This document shows positions 8,935-16,926 of a stretch of 64,000 nucleotides of DNA, piece after piece (within the stretch, counting starts at the first letter, position 1; each line of letters begins with the position of its first letter). The notes under the pieces were generated by a model. The model did not search any database and was not told the origin of the DNA. It saw only the letters and a list, made by a program, of their open reading frames with translations. The translations under genes and the position numbers were made by a program. The DNA lies in NCBI GenBank assembly GCA_947502975.1, contig CANNBV010000006.1, forward strand, positions 1-64,000, written 5' to 3'. Origin of the DNA: an uncultured Flavobacteriaceae bacterium (GTDB taxonomy: Bacteria; Bacteroidota; Bacteroidia; Flavobacteriales; Flavobacteriaceae).

Positions 8935-9672
8935 ATGAAGATTATCAAAACAACATTGGTATTGGTATTATTACTATTAATTCTACCAATTTCTACACAA
9001 GCGCAAGATGATGAGAGCTTTATTTTAAATTTAACCGAGTTTACTATAAAGTTTGGACACAACTCGAACTTTACAGATGGTGTAAAAAAATGGAACAAGT
9101 GTTACAAAGAAAACGATGGCAAAGACAAATGGAATGTTTGGCACCGTTTACAAGGTAAAGGTAATGTTTATGTAATGGCGTCTCGTCTTAACAATTGGGC
9201 AGAAATGGATGAAAGAGACCCTGCTGGAAAAGCTTGTAGAGCAATTGCAATAAGCGCTATTGTACCTTATATCGAGGGCTCAGAGTTTAACACCGCATCA
9301 CCAATGCTGGAGATCAGCAAGAAAGATCCTCTAGGAGACAACACCATAGTCTGGGTAAATAGCTTTAAGGTAAAAAATAGCATGGTTTTTAATGAAATCG
9401 TAAAAGAGGTGACTTCAACCATAAAAGCTGAAGAAGGCGACTTTCGTGCCTATTGGTACCGTCAGATGGCTGGAGAAGGTGCCAATTATTTTGTATCTAC
9501 TCCATTTAAGGATTTTGCAGCCATGGACAACGATAGAGACAGTGTATGGAAAATTTATGAAAAAGTACATGGGAAAACAAAAACAAAAGAAATTCGAGAA
9601 AAATTTTATAAGGTTTTAAAAAGTTCATCTAGCTATACTTACACTTTAGATAAAGATTTGAGTATGCAATAA
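8935..9672 (+). CDS. Secreted protein of unknown function
   Basis: A 245-residue protein with a clear Sec signal peptide (MKIIKTTLVLVLLLLILPISTQAQ, cleavage near 24). I do not recognise the family. The mature part seems to hold two similar alpha/beta halves: FTIKFGHNSNFTDGVKKWNKCYKENDGKDKWNVWHRLQGKGNVYVMASRL and VNSFKVKNSMVFNEIVKEVTSTIKAEEGDFRAYWYRQMAGEGANYFVSTPF. This is reminiscent of duplicated ferredoxin-like (ABM/NIPSNAP-like) folds. It follows the HK/LytTR pair by 150 bases, same strand, and could be a target. The function is open. Confidence 0.6.
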   Translation: MKIIKTTLVLVLLLLILPISTQAQDDESFILNLTEFTIKFGHNSNFTDGVKKWNKCYKENDGKDKWNVWHRLQGKGNVYVMASRLNNWAEMDERDPAGKACRAIAISAIVPYIEGSEFNTASPMLEISKKDPLGDNTIVWVNSFKVKNSMVFNEIVKEVTSTIKAEEGDFRAYWYRQMAGEGANYFVSTPFKDFAAMDNDRDSVWKIYEKVHGKTKTKEIREKFYKVLKSSSSYTYTLDKDLSMQ

Positions 9673-9978
9673 ACGAACTCAACTTTGTTGACCTTCGAAA
9701 ATTCCAAAAATCTAGGTAGTTCAATCTTTCCATAAGTTAGTATTGCTTCTTAGGTTTTTGGAATTTTAATATATGCAAAACAGGCAAGACTATAAAAATC
9801 ACATCAGTAATAGCAATTTTGCTTCTACTAAACTGAAATGTTTTGAAGTATTGTAATTAGTTAATGATAAGCTATTACTGGTGGTCTGTTTTGAGAAAAC
9901 TACAAAAGGAACCAATCTAAATTTTAATCCTTTTTGTATACCTTTAGACAGATTATTAACTATTGAAAAGTAACATAA
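9673..9978. other. Intergenic region, 306 bp, with nested inverted repeats
   Basis: Two inverted-repeat pairs are visible. AAAATTCCAAAAATCTA (9698-9714) pairs with TAGGTTTTTGGAATTTT (9751-9767), 16 of 17 bases, loop of 36. A second structure has CAAAACAG (9776-9783) with CTGTTTTG (9886-9893), and inside it CAGTAATAGC (9805-9814) with GCTATTACTG (9871-9880). The first could terminate the upstream gene. The second is unexplained and may be a structured leader or remnant of a mobile fold-back element. A weak promoter-like TACCTTTA is near 9943. Confidence 0.5.
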
Positions 9979-11160
9979 ATGTCATCAATCAAATCTAAAA
10001 GAATTGAATCTATAGATATTTTAAGAGGTCTAGTAATGGTATTAATGGCTTTAGATCATACACGCGACTTCTTCCATTATGATGCCTTTTTCTCTAACCC
10101 TACAAATCTAGAAACGACAACACCATTTATATTCTTTACGAGGTTTATAACGCATTATTGTGCTCCTGTTTTTATTTTTTTGGCAGGAACCTCAGCATTC
10201 TTATATGGAAATAAAAAGAGTAAATCTAAACTATTTAAATTTTTAATTATTAGAGGAATTTGGCTTATTATTTTGTCCATTGTGGTTAATAATTTTGTTT
10301 GGAAATTTGATATTACCTATAGTTTTATTATTCTCCAAGTTATTTGGGCAATTGGCCTATGCATGATTCTACTTTCTTTTGCTATATATCTTCCCATGAG
10401 AGCATTGTTGCTAATAGGTATAATACTAGTAGCCGGCCATAATTTACTAGATGGAATTACTGCTGAAGGCACAAGTTTTATATCCATAGTTTGGTATATA
10501 CTCCACCAGCAACAATTTGGTATAGTAGGTAACCGAATGTTTTCTATTGCTTATCCTATTATTCCTTGGTTTGGATTAATAATTTTAGGCTATTGCTTTG
10601 GAAGGTTGTATATAAAAGATTTTAACCCTAAAAGAAGAAGAATGTATTTAATGTATTTAGGAATTGGTGCAATTGTATTATTCTTCCTTGTTAGAGGCAT
10701 AAATGTCTATGGAGATTTAGTACCATGGACAGTTCAAGATACACCAACCAAAACGGTACTGTCGTTCTTTAAAGTCACAAAATATCCACCATCACTAAGT
10801 TATCTCTTAATCACTATGGGGCCTGCACTTTTGTTTTTATGCGCTATAGAAAACATTAAAAATAGAATAACAGATTTCCTTCTTGTTTTTGGCCGCGTAC
10901 CACTATTTTATTACTTCCTACATATAATTCTGATACATATCTTAGCTATAATTGGTATGCTAATTTTTGGAGGAGATTGGAAAAACATGATTTTAACTAG
11001 TGATGTTTTTATGAATGCTAAACTCTTAGGTTACGGATATTCTTTATTTACAGTATATTTAGTTTGGATTTTAGTAATCGCCCTACTCTATTTTCCTTGT
11101 AAAAAATATATGATTTACAAGGCAAACAATAAAGATAAATGGTGGTTAAGCTACCTTTAG
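9979..11160 (+). CDS. Membrane acyltransferase-like protein (DUF1624/HGSNAT-like)
   Basis: A 393-residue polytopic membrane protein of about ten helices. The start RIESIDILRGLVMVLMALDHTRDFFHYDAF is the hallmark of the DUF1624 / heparan-alpha-glucosaminide N-acetyltransferase-like group. The family moves acyl groups, in known cases from acetyl-CoA, across the membrane onto amino sugars. The bacterial substrates are largely unknown. Other visible conserved parts are HYCAPVFIFLAGTSAFLYG and LFYYFLHIILIHILA. A start at ATG TCA TCA fits the signal-less N terminus. It stands alone on the plus strand. The family is confident, the substrate unknown. Confidence 0.8.
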   Translation: MSSIKSKRIESIDILRGLVMVLMALDHTRDFFHYDAFFSNPTNLETTTPFIFFTRFITHYCAPVFIFLAGTSAFLYGNKKSKSKLFKFLIIRGIWLIILSIVVNNFVWKFDITYSFIILQVIWAIGLCMILLSFAIYLPMRALLLIGIILVAGHNLLDGITAEGTSFISIVWYILHQQQFGIVGNRMFSIAYPIIPWFGLIILGYCFGRLYIKDFNPKRRRMYLMYLGIGAIVLFFLVRGINVYGDLVPWTVQDTPTKTVLSFFKVTKYPPSLSYLLITMGPALLFLCAIENIKNRITDFLLVFGRVPLFYYFLHIILIHILAIIGMLIFGGDWKNMILTSDVFMNAKLLGYGYSLFTVYLVWILVIALLYFPCKKYMIYKANNKDKWWLSYL

Positions 11161-11232
11161 AAATATGGAAATCGTTTTTAAAGAAAGCATTGGTTTCGAC
11201 TCTCAATCAGTTAAAGGAAAAGTTGGGTTAAA

Positions 11233-11790
11233 CTAATCTCGCAACTTTCCAGCAAACACACTTACTTTAGAATTAAACGGATTCCCTGAAGCACGACGCA
11301 ACATCACCACTTGTCCACAATGCCATAAGGCATCGGCAATAGGGCCGTTAATGATGTTCCAAAATGGAAATCTGTTATTATCAAACTTTGATATATCATC
11401 AGTAGACCTTAAAATATCTGATGCTGTTTTATAATTCAGTAAAGTTTGCTTACGTTTTTCTTCAAATATCATTTTACTTCCATCTACTGGTTTAAAATCT
11501 TTAATTATGGTACCCAAAATAAAATTTGATAATCCATACAAATGATCAATAGTTTCCATTGTGGTTCTACCAGATTCACTTGGTTTATACGTTAGATCTT
11601 CTGGCCGTAATCCTTCAGTTGCCCAATAATAACGAAACCCTAAGCCATCAATCATCCTTGAAACTGTGGTTCCTGCTGTATAGGTTTCTGCTGCTTCTGG
11701 TATTTCATAATATGGTAATTCTTGTTTCACTTCTTGTGCCGTTATTAAATGAGATAATAGAATTGCAAAAGCTAAAGTTATGGTTTTCAT
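11233..11790 (-). CDS. Secreted DinB-like protein
   Basis: A 185-residue protein with a Sec signal peptide (MKTITLAFAILLSHLITA, cleavage near 18). The helical core TTMETIDHLYGLSNFILG ... ALWHCGQVVMLRRASGNPFN matches the DinB/YfiT-type four-helix bundle, with a histidine in the first metal site (IDHL) and the WHCGQ helix typical of the superfamily. A periplasmic location is unusual, since DinB relatives are mostly cytosolic thiol-S-transferases. It is the third gene of a minus-strand set after M28 peptidase and TfoX-like genes (38-base gap). The function is not known. Confidence 0.65.
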   Translation of the reverse strand: MKTITLAFAILLSHLITAQEVKQELPYYEIPEAAETYTAGTTVSRMIDGLGFRYYWATEGLRPEDLTYKPSESGRTTMETIDHLYGLSNFILGTIIKDFKPVDGSKMIFEEKRKQTLLNYKTASDILRSTDDISKFDNNRFPFWNIINGPIADALWHCGQVVMLRRASGNPFNSKVSVFAGKLRD

Positions 11791-11828
11791 TAATTCGAAT
11801 TTAAAGTTTGATATTATTTATTACAAAA

Positions 11829-12155
11829 TTATTTGGGAGGTAAAGACATGACATAATCATAGCTTTCATTTAATAGATTTACGATGGTTTCAGAATCGTC
11901 TAGCATTCTGTCTGGAATTAATACATAACCTTTCATTACTGCACCGTATGATTTGTATATGGAGGTCTCAAATGCCTCGATATATTGTGCTTTTACAGCT
12001 TCAGAAAATCGAATACCTATTTCTCCTGCTTTATTTAACAATGCAAACATGTAACCATTAGCGGAGGTATAAATCATGGATTTCCCTTTCCTTTCAAATC
12101 GAGGACATTGCTCTACTAAGTTATCAAAAAGCTGTAATTTTTCATCCCAAGTCAT
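11829..12155 (-). CDS. TfoX N-terminal-like domain protein
   Basis: A 108-residue cytosolic protein. The pattern GKSMIYTSANGYMFALLNKAGEIGIRFSEA fits the TfoX-N fold (small alpha/beta domain, found alone in many bacteria). No C-terminal TfoX domain is present, so a competence role should not be assumed. It starts 11 bases after the M28 peptidase stop and is followed by the DinB-like gene; all three probably share one transcript. No catalytic residues can be named. Confidence 0.6.
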   Translation of the reverse strand: MTWDEKLQLFDNLVEQCPRFERKGKSMIYTSANGYMFALLNKAGEIGIRFSEAVKAQYIEAFETSIYKSYGAVMKGYVLIPDRMLDDSETIVNLLNESYDYVMSLPPK

Positions 12156-12166
12156 ACTTAAAAGTA

Positions 12167-13579
12167 TTAATTTTTAATTCTTGGTGGATTAGCTATCGGA
12201 TTAACACCATAAGTATCATATAAATAAACTAAAGCAGTCATGGTAGCTGCACCCAATTCTAATTCTCTTTTATTCACTGCGTCAAAGGTGTCGTTACTAG
12301 CATGATGATGGTCGAAATAACGTTGAGAATCTGGTCGTAGTCCTGCTAAAACATTTGTATTGCTTTTTAACGGCCCAACATCTGCGCCACTGCCACCTTG
12401 TTCAAAATAGTGAATTAAATAGGGTTTAAAAAGAGATTTCCATCCTAAAACTTGATTAAAATTAGCATCATTACAATCAAAAGAAAATCCTCTTGGTGTA
12501 AATCCACCAGCATCACTTTCTAGCGCAAAAATGTGATTTTCGCCTTTAGCTTTTGCTTCTGCTGCGTATTTTTTACCGCCTCTTAATCCGTTTTCCTCAT
12601 TCATAAACAATACGACTCTAATGGTGCGTTTGGGTTTTATATTTAGAACTTTCATTAGTCTAAGTACTTCCATGGATTGTACAACACCTGCCCCATCGTC
12701 ATGAGAACCATCACCTAAATCCCAAGAATCTAAATGGCCACCAACAATAATATATTCGTCTGGAAATTCGCTGCCTTTTATTTCACCAATAACATTATAG
12801 GATTGTACATCTTTTAATTGTTTACAATGTTGACGAAAGTGGAATTTTGTATCCGCATCTAATTTCAACATACTACTCAATAACTCAGCATCATTGGTAC
12901 TTATGGCAGCAGATGGGATGCGTTTATCGTTTGGTAAATCATCATACGTCATACTTCCTGTATGTGGCAAATCGTCTAATCTTAAATTCATAGAACGCAC
13001 CACGACACCTATCGCACCATATTTTGCAGCTTCAACGGCGCCTTTATAGCGTTGGTTTACACAGCCACCATAAGCTTGAAAGGTTTGTATTAAATCGGCT
13101 TGCATAGGGCGATTAAAAAACACAATCTTCCCTTTCACATGTTCAACTCCTAATGTTTCTAATTCCTCAAAATTTTGAACTTCAACAACCGAAGCTTTGA
13201 TACCTAAGCTTGGTGTTGCAATAGAGCCTCCCAAAGCGCAAATATTAACAGTTGTAGTTTTGCCTTCTCCTGATTCTATATAGGCGTACTCTTTAGCACC
13301 TCGTACCCATTTTGGGACCATGACTGGCTGCAACCATACTTTGGTTAGTCCTAATTTTTCTAATTCTTCTTTCGTGTATTTTACAGCGCGTTCTGCATTA
13401 TATGATCCTGATAAACGCCCACCAATTTGATTCGACAAATGGTCTAACCACTCATAACTATTGCCATTGGTCAATGATGTTGTATAAATATTTTTTATGG
13501 TAGCTTCATCCGTTTGTGCTTTGGTTTGGAATGGTAATAGCAACAAAAGTGTCAACATACTTAGGTTCAGTAATCGCAT
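12167..13579 (-). CDS. Secreted M28 family zinc peptidase (carboxypeptidase Q-like)
   Basis: A 470-residue exopeptidase with a Sec signal peptide (MRLLNLSMLTLLLLLPFQTKAQ). The M28 catalytic core shows the zinc and catalytic residues GGHLDSWDLGDGSHDDGAG (about 278-296), MNEENGLRGG (about 325) and the C-terminal DHHHASNDTFDAV histidine. A PA-type insertion domain lies between (about 130-260; VKGKIVFFNRPMQ). The family removes N- or C-terminal residues from peptides in the periplasm or outside the cell. It is the first gene of a three-gene minus-strand unit. There are no anomalies. Confidence 0.9.
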   Translation of the reverse strand: MRLLNLSMLTLLLLLPFQTKAQTDEATIKNIYTTSLTNGNSYEWLDHLSNQIGGRLSGSYNAERAVKYTKEELEKLGLTKVWLQPVMVPKWVRGAKEYAYIESGEGKTTTVNICALGGSIATPSLGIKASVVEVQNFEELETLGVEHVKGKIVFFNRPMQADLIQTFQAYGGCVNQRYKGAVEAAKYGAIGVVVRSMNLRLDDLPHTGSMTYDDLPNDKRIPSAAISTNDAELLSSMLKLDADTKFHFRQHCKQLKDVQSYNVIGEIKGSEFPDEYIIVGGHLDSWDLGDGSHDDGAGVVQSMEVLRLMKVLNIKPKRTIRVVLFMNEENGLRGGKKYAAEAKAKGENHIFALESDAGGFTPRGFSFDCNDANFNQVLGWKSLFKPYLIHYFEQGGSGADVGPLKSNTNVLAGLRPDSQRYFDHHHASNDTFDAVNKRELELGAATMTALVYLYDTYGVNPIANPPRIKN

Positions 13580-13790
13580 ATGGTTTTTTGTTTCTAAATA
13601 TAGGGCTTATGAAACTTTCTGTATCCAAAAGTAATCTTAAAATTGTCTCTCATAAAGATATTTAGTCTCAAGGAGATATGACTGTAACAGAAAAATAATG
13701 ATTTACTCAGTAAATCTAGCTGCTATTAAAATTTTTGTATTATTTTTATTATGACTCAAAATATAGGTTAATTTAAGAGTTGTACTGCAT
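13580..13790. other. Left boundary of the cassette-like island
   Basis: The region is AT-rich and lies between the divergent M28 peptidase gene and the first gene of the island. It holds a small hairpin, GATTTAC-TCA-GTAAATC (13700-13716), and a TTTTTG at 13732-13737 that could be a -33 element, but no clear TAnnTTTG box and no integrase gene. Confidence 0.35.
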
Positions 13791-14294
13791 ATGGCTAACT
13801 TAATAATCATAGTAATTGTAATGTTATCTTGGGTAGTTTTCGGAAACCTTGGAATTCACCTCTATTTTAAAAAGAAAAGAGAAAATGTAATTGAGAATTT
13901 GAATGGAATAAACTACGAAATGATTAATAATATCGTGACTCATATCTCTAAAAAAAATAGATTTAGTATTTCCTATCAGAGAAAAAAATCAGATGTAGTA
14001 TTCTATGAAAATAATATTTTAATACTTCCTTATAACGCAACCAAACTATTCAAACAATATCAACCTTCATTGCAATACTCTTTTTCAAAAACAGAAAAAA
14101 AAATTGATGGAATAAGCACTACGATTGAAATTGAAAGTATTATGCAAAAAGAAAACAAAATAAAACTTTCGCATCAAGGAATAGGTGGAATTTTAAATGG
14201 AAAGATGACAACTGAATTGGAATTCACAGCAACTGGAATTAATTTATATGAAATTATAAACAACAATAAATACGCAATACAACAATGGTTATAA
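13791..14294 (+). CDS. Membrane-anchored protein of unknown function (cassette gene A)
   Basis: A 167-residue protein with one N-terminal transmembrane helix (about 3-24, LIIIVIVMLSWVVFGNLGIHLYF) followed by a basic segment (KKKRE) and a cytosolic domain rich in beta strands (SISYQRKKSDVVFYENNILILPYNATKLF). I do not recognise the family. The last residues (IQQWL and the stop) are encoded by the left end of the spacer repeat S1, so the ORF runs into the recombination-like site. It is the first of about ten plus-strand genes in the island. Confidence in coding is good; function is open. Confidence 0.6.
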   Translation: MANLIIIVIVMLSWVVFGNLGIHLYFKKKRENVIENLNGINYEMINNIVTHISKKNRFSISYQRKKSDVVFYENNILILPYNATKLFKQYQPSLQYSFSKTEKKIDGISTTIEIESIMQKENKIKLSHQGIGGILNGKMTTELEFTATGINLYEIINNNKYAIQQWL

Positions 14295-14407
14295 ATAATA
14301 GCCGGTTATCGCCTGCTTATAAAAATCCTTTCGAATTTTCAGTTTGGTGTGTACTTGAAAAGTTAAGTGCTCACACACGCAACTAATCATAGCTGAGACC
14401 GTTAAGC
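14278..14407 (+). repeat. Cassette spacer S1 (attC-like fold-back)
   Basis: The left end TACAACAATGGTTATAAATAATAGCC is nearly identical to spacer S7 (20755). The right end CGCAACTAATCATAGCTGAGACCGTTAAGC is nearly identical to S3 (15832). GTTAAGC matches the integron attC core GTTRRRY. An internal near-palindrome (AAAATCC..TTTCGAATTTT) lies between the ends. It separates genes A and B. Confidence 0.65.
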
Positions 14408-14431
14408 AACATTTGACAAAAACAGTAGAAA

Positions 14432-14671
14432 TTGAAATTTAAGATTGGACTTTCATTATTTTTTATCTTCGGGTTTTTCTTTTTCAGAATAATCGGACCA
14501 ATTATTACCAAAAAGTTGAAAGATTTTCATGTCAGAAATAATACCGGATTAGTTGAAAAAGCACCTGGTGTTTTTAAATTTTTTAATCTTTTTTTCAAGG
14601 CTTCTGCAATTTTCTGTTTAATTTATGTGGTAATGATTTGGACTGGATTTGTTACAATACCGAGTGAATAA
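14432..14671 (+). CDS. Small two-helix membrane protein (cassette gene B)
   Basis: A 79-residue protein starting at TTG. It has two hydrophobic helices (about 6-26, LSLFFIFGFFFFRIIGPII, and 50-72, LFFKASAIFCLIYVVMIWTGFV) separated by a basic loop. It matches no family I know. Its stop codon overlaps the ATG of the DUF2199 gene by one base, so the two are probably one two-gene cassette between spacers S1 and S2. No promoter is visible. The TTG start is required because no early ATG exists. Confidence 0.5.
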   Translation: MKFKIGLSLFFIFGFFFFRIIGPIITKKLKDFHVRNNTGLVEKAPGVFKFFNLFFKASAIFCLIYVVMIWTGFVTIPSE

Positions 14672-15207
14672 TGTTCTGGAAAAGAAAGAAAAATAAATCA
14701 ACGGAATTTAAATGTGCTGTATGTGGACAAATACATTCGGATTGGCCTGCATTAGCTTATAGCTCACCTGCGAATTACCACAACCTTTCTGAAAAGGAAA
14801 AATCGGAAATTGGTAAATTGGACACGGACTTTTGCGAAATTCATTACGCAGACCAAATTGACCGTTTTATAAGAGTAACGCTTACTCAAAAAGTAAAAGA
14901 CGCTTGCGAAACGTTGGAATACGGACTTTGGGTATCATTAAGCGAAAAAAGTTATTTAGACTATAAAGAAAATTACAATAATCCGAATCACGAAAATAAA
15001 TACTTTGGTTGGTTATGTAGCAATGTCCCTGAATATGGAGATACATCTTCAATTCCTTGCGATGTAATAACAAAAAGCGGAAATAACAGGCCAGAAATTT
15101 TTCCTCACGAAGATTTTGACCATCCATTAGTTCGGGATTATTACGACGGAATTTTAAAAACAGAAGCTGAAAATAGAATAAACGAAATGATAAAAAACCT
15201 TGGGTAA
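14671..15207 (+). CDS. DUF2199 domain protein (cassette gene C)
   Basis: A 178-residue cytosolic protein. FKCAVCGQIHSDWPALAYSSPANYHNLSEKEK, then DTDFCEIHYADQIDRFIR, and VSLSEKSYLDYKENY match DUF2199, whose N terminus carries a CxxC pair (C14, C17) that may bind zinc. The function of the family is unknown; in several genomes such proteins are encoded in immunity-gene or cassette settings. It is translationally coupled to the small membrane protein before it and is followed by spacer S2. The family call is solid. Confidence 0.75.
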   Translation: MFWKRKKNKSTEFKCAVCGQIHSDWPALAYSSPANYHNLSEKEKSEIGKLDTDFCEIHYADQIDRFIRVTLTQKVKDACETLEYGLWVSLSEKSYLDYKENYNNPNHENKYFGWLCSNVPEYGDTSSIPCDVITKSGNNRPEIFPHEDFDHPLVRDYYDGILKTEAENRINEMIKNLG

Positions 15208-15320
15208 CAACGTATATAACTTATTGCTTGGTTCTCGCTTACCTACAAAATCCTAGCGGATTTTCTATTCGGTTTGTATTTGATTAACCACGCAACAAAC
15301 CATATACAAACACGTTTGCA
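15205..15320 (+). repeat. Cassette spacer S2 (attC-like fold-back, best structure)
   Basis: The left arm AACGTATATAACTTATTGCTTGGTT (15209-15233) pairs imperfectly with the right arm AACCACGCAACAAACCATATACAAACACGTT (15286-15316). In between is the perfect inner palindrome AAAATCC-TAGC-GGATTTT (15247-15264). The core is ACGTTTGC. This nested architecture is what single-stranded attC sites look like. Confidence 0.65.
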
Positions 15321-15364
15321 GTAATTATGTGAACGCAATAAAACTGAAAAAATATATTTGCTAA

Positions 15365-15754
15365 ATGAATTTCTTCAAAAAAATATTCTCAATTAATACG
15401 AAGGGAAATTCTTTTCCAAGAAAAGAAAGATATCCTGAAAATTCAAAGGGCGATTTTTATGTAGAGAACCAAGTCTGTATAACTTGTGGTGCACCCGAAG
15501 CAGAAGCACCTGATTTAATTGAACATTCTAAACTTGAATATGGACATTGTTATTTTAAAAAACAACCTACAACAGCAGACGAATTAGACAGAGCAATTAG
15601 CGCAATGCAAGTTTCTTGTATCGCAGGAATCCGATATGGCGGAAAAGACCAAGCGATACTTAAAAGACTATCTGATTTGAATTTGCAAGCAGAATGTGAT
15701 TATACTTTGAAAGATGTACTTAAAGAATACAATGAAATTGATAAACAGAAATAA
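15365..15754 (+). CDS. Cysteine-motif protein of unknown function (cassette gene D)
   Basis: A 129-residue cytosolic protein. A basic N terminus is followed by CITCGAPEAEAPDLIEHSKLEYGHCYF, with a CxxC pair and a third cysteine that suggest metal or cluster binding. The helical tail LDRAISAMQVSCIAGIRYGGKDQAILKRL follows. I do not recognise a named family; CGAPEAEAPDL-type proteins occur as hypotheticals in Bacteroidota. It sits alone between spacers S2 and S3. The start ATG AAT TTC comes soon after AATATATTTG. The function is open. Confidence 0.55.
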   Translation: MNFFKKIFSINTKGNSFPRKERYPENSKGDFYVENQVCITCGAPEAEAPDLIEHSKLEYGHCYFKKQPTTADELDRAISAMQVSCIAGIRYGGKDQAILKRLSDLNLQAECDYTLKDVLKEYNEIDKQK

Positions 15755-15860
15755 AAAAAAACTACTGCCAAAAATGTATGAAAATAATGCTTAAATTTAA
15801 TCCTAAATCTAAACGTTAGTGAGTAGAAATCCGCAACTACTCATAGCCGAGACCGCTGGC
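15755..15860 (+). repeat. Cassette spacer S3
   Basis: The right end CGCAACTACTCATAGCCGAGACCGCTGGC (15832-15860) matches the S1 right end at nearly every base. A local hairpin AGTGAGTAG ... CTACTCAT lies just inside. The core is degenerate, GCTGGC rather than GTTRRRY. The left half is AT-rich and poorly conserved. Confidence 0.6.
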
Positions 15861-15884
15861 AAAAAGCTCAAAAAAGATTAACAA

Positions 15885-16136
15885 ATGAAGAACACAGACT
15901 TGAAAAGTAAAACGACTGAAAATTTAGAAGCAGAATTGAAAGGAATTAAGATTATCACTTGGGCATTAATTGGAATCTTAATACCATTATTTTCATTAAC
16001 AATTTATGGACTGATTACGAATAAAAGCTCTACTGATTTACCTTTATTGGTAGTTGCAATTTCTTGTAGCGCAATACTTCCATTACAATTTATTAATATG
16101 AAGAAAATCAAAACAGAATTGAATGCCAGAGGCTGA
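15885..16136 (+). CDS. Small two-helix membrane protein (cassette gene E)
   Basis: An 83-residue protein with a charged N terminus (KNTDLKSKTTENLEAELKGIK), two transmembrane helices (about 22-44, IITWALIGILIPLFSLTIYGLI, and 52-70) and a short basic tail. I do not recognise it. Fourteen bases separate it from the lipoprotein gene that follows, so they are likely co-transcribed and probably one cassette after spacer S3. Confidence 0.5.
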   Translation: MKNTDLKSKTTENLEAELKGIKIITWALIGILIPLFSLTIYGLITNKSSTDLPLLVVAISCSAILPLQFINMKKIKTELNARG

Positions 16137-16150
16137 ATTTGAAACCTGAA

Positions 16151-16846
16151 ATGAAAAAATTACAGAAAGTCATACTAATAATCGTTGGATTGATTTGTTT
16201 TTCCCAATGTAAAAGAAAAGTGAATATATCAAATGACATTGCTTATAGCGGAAAACCTAAGATTAAACTTGACAGTCTAAAGAATTTAGACAGTTTAGAT
16301 ATAGATTTCCAATTAAGAGGGAATTGCTACGCTTTTAGTAGTAAAAAAAATGCTAAAAAATCAAATGGAGAAGCACACTCAAAGAATATAGCGAAGCCCA
16401 ATAATGGAAAGTTTGAAAAAGGATTATTCGGACTTTATCTGAACGAAAATGAACTTCAAAAAATTTATGAGAAAAATATTGGTCATACTCTTTATTTAAT
16501 CAATACAACCTCCAAGAATATTGATTTATCTGCTCAAGACAGTCGAATTGATATAAAAACAGAAGTTAAATCTAAAGTTGGATTATGGACTGAAATTACT
16601 TATCTACCATCAAGTTGGTGTGGAAATAGTTACCACACAATTACTCTAGGTTCTGACGAATATTGGGAATTTGTCCAACCTATATTTAAGGGAAGTTTTA
16701 AAACAACGCTTCGCTATAAATTAGAACTAGAAGATAGTACAATTGTATCTAATGAAATAGTGGCTTTCATCAATCCAGAACAGTTAGACAAAGACAGAAA
16801 AGAAGGTCATAAACCGAACAACATAATGGATCCTTACAACGAATAA
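16151..16846 (+). CDS. Lipoprotein of unknown function (cassette gene F)
   Basis: A 231-residue lipoprotein. I choose ATG at 16151 rather than the TTG of the ORF track, because it gives a clean SpII signal: MKKLQKVILIIVGLICFSQC with a lipobox-like CFSQC. The mature part is beta-rich (NTTSKNIDLSAQDSRIDIKTEVKSKVGLWTEITYLPSSWCGNSYHTITLGSDEYWEF) and no catalytic motif is seen. It pairs with the small membrane protein upstream. It is surface- or periplasm-facing and the function is unknown. Confidence 0.6.
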   Translation: MKKLQKVILIIVGLICFSQCKRKVNISNDIAYSGKPKIKLDSLKNLDSLDIDFQLRGNCYAFSSKKNAKKSNGEAHSKNIAKPNNGKFEKGLFGLYLNENELQKIYEKNIGHTLYLINTTSKNIDLSAQDSRIDIKTEVKSKVGLWTEITYLPSSWCGNSYHTITLGSDEYWEFVQPIFKGSFKTTLRYKLELEDSTIVSNEIVAFINPEQLDKDRKEGHKPNNIMDPYNE

Positions 16847-16926
16847 AACTCAAAAACTTGGTAACATTATCTAATATTTTGCGTCTCTTTTGGCAATGAA
16901 AATTATATGTATTAATCAAAAAGAGA

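Noticed and set aside
8901-9098. 65-residue minus-strand ORF opposite the secreted protein start
   Set aside because: Antisense shadow of a gene with a clear signal peptide.
11165-11236. 23-codon ORF MEIVFKESIGFDSQSVKGKVGLN between convergent genes
   Set aside because: It has a start and stop, but no ribosome site, family or coupling; it could be chance. Kept out of the feature list.
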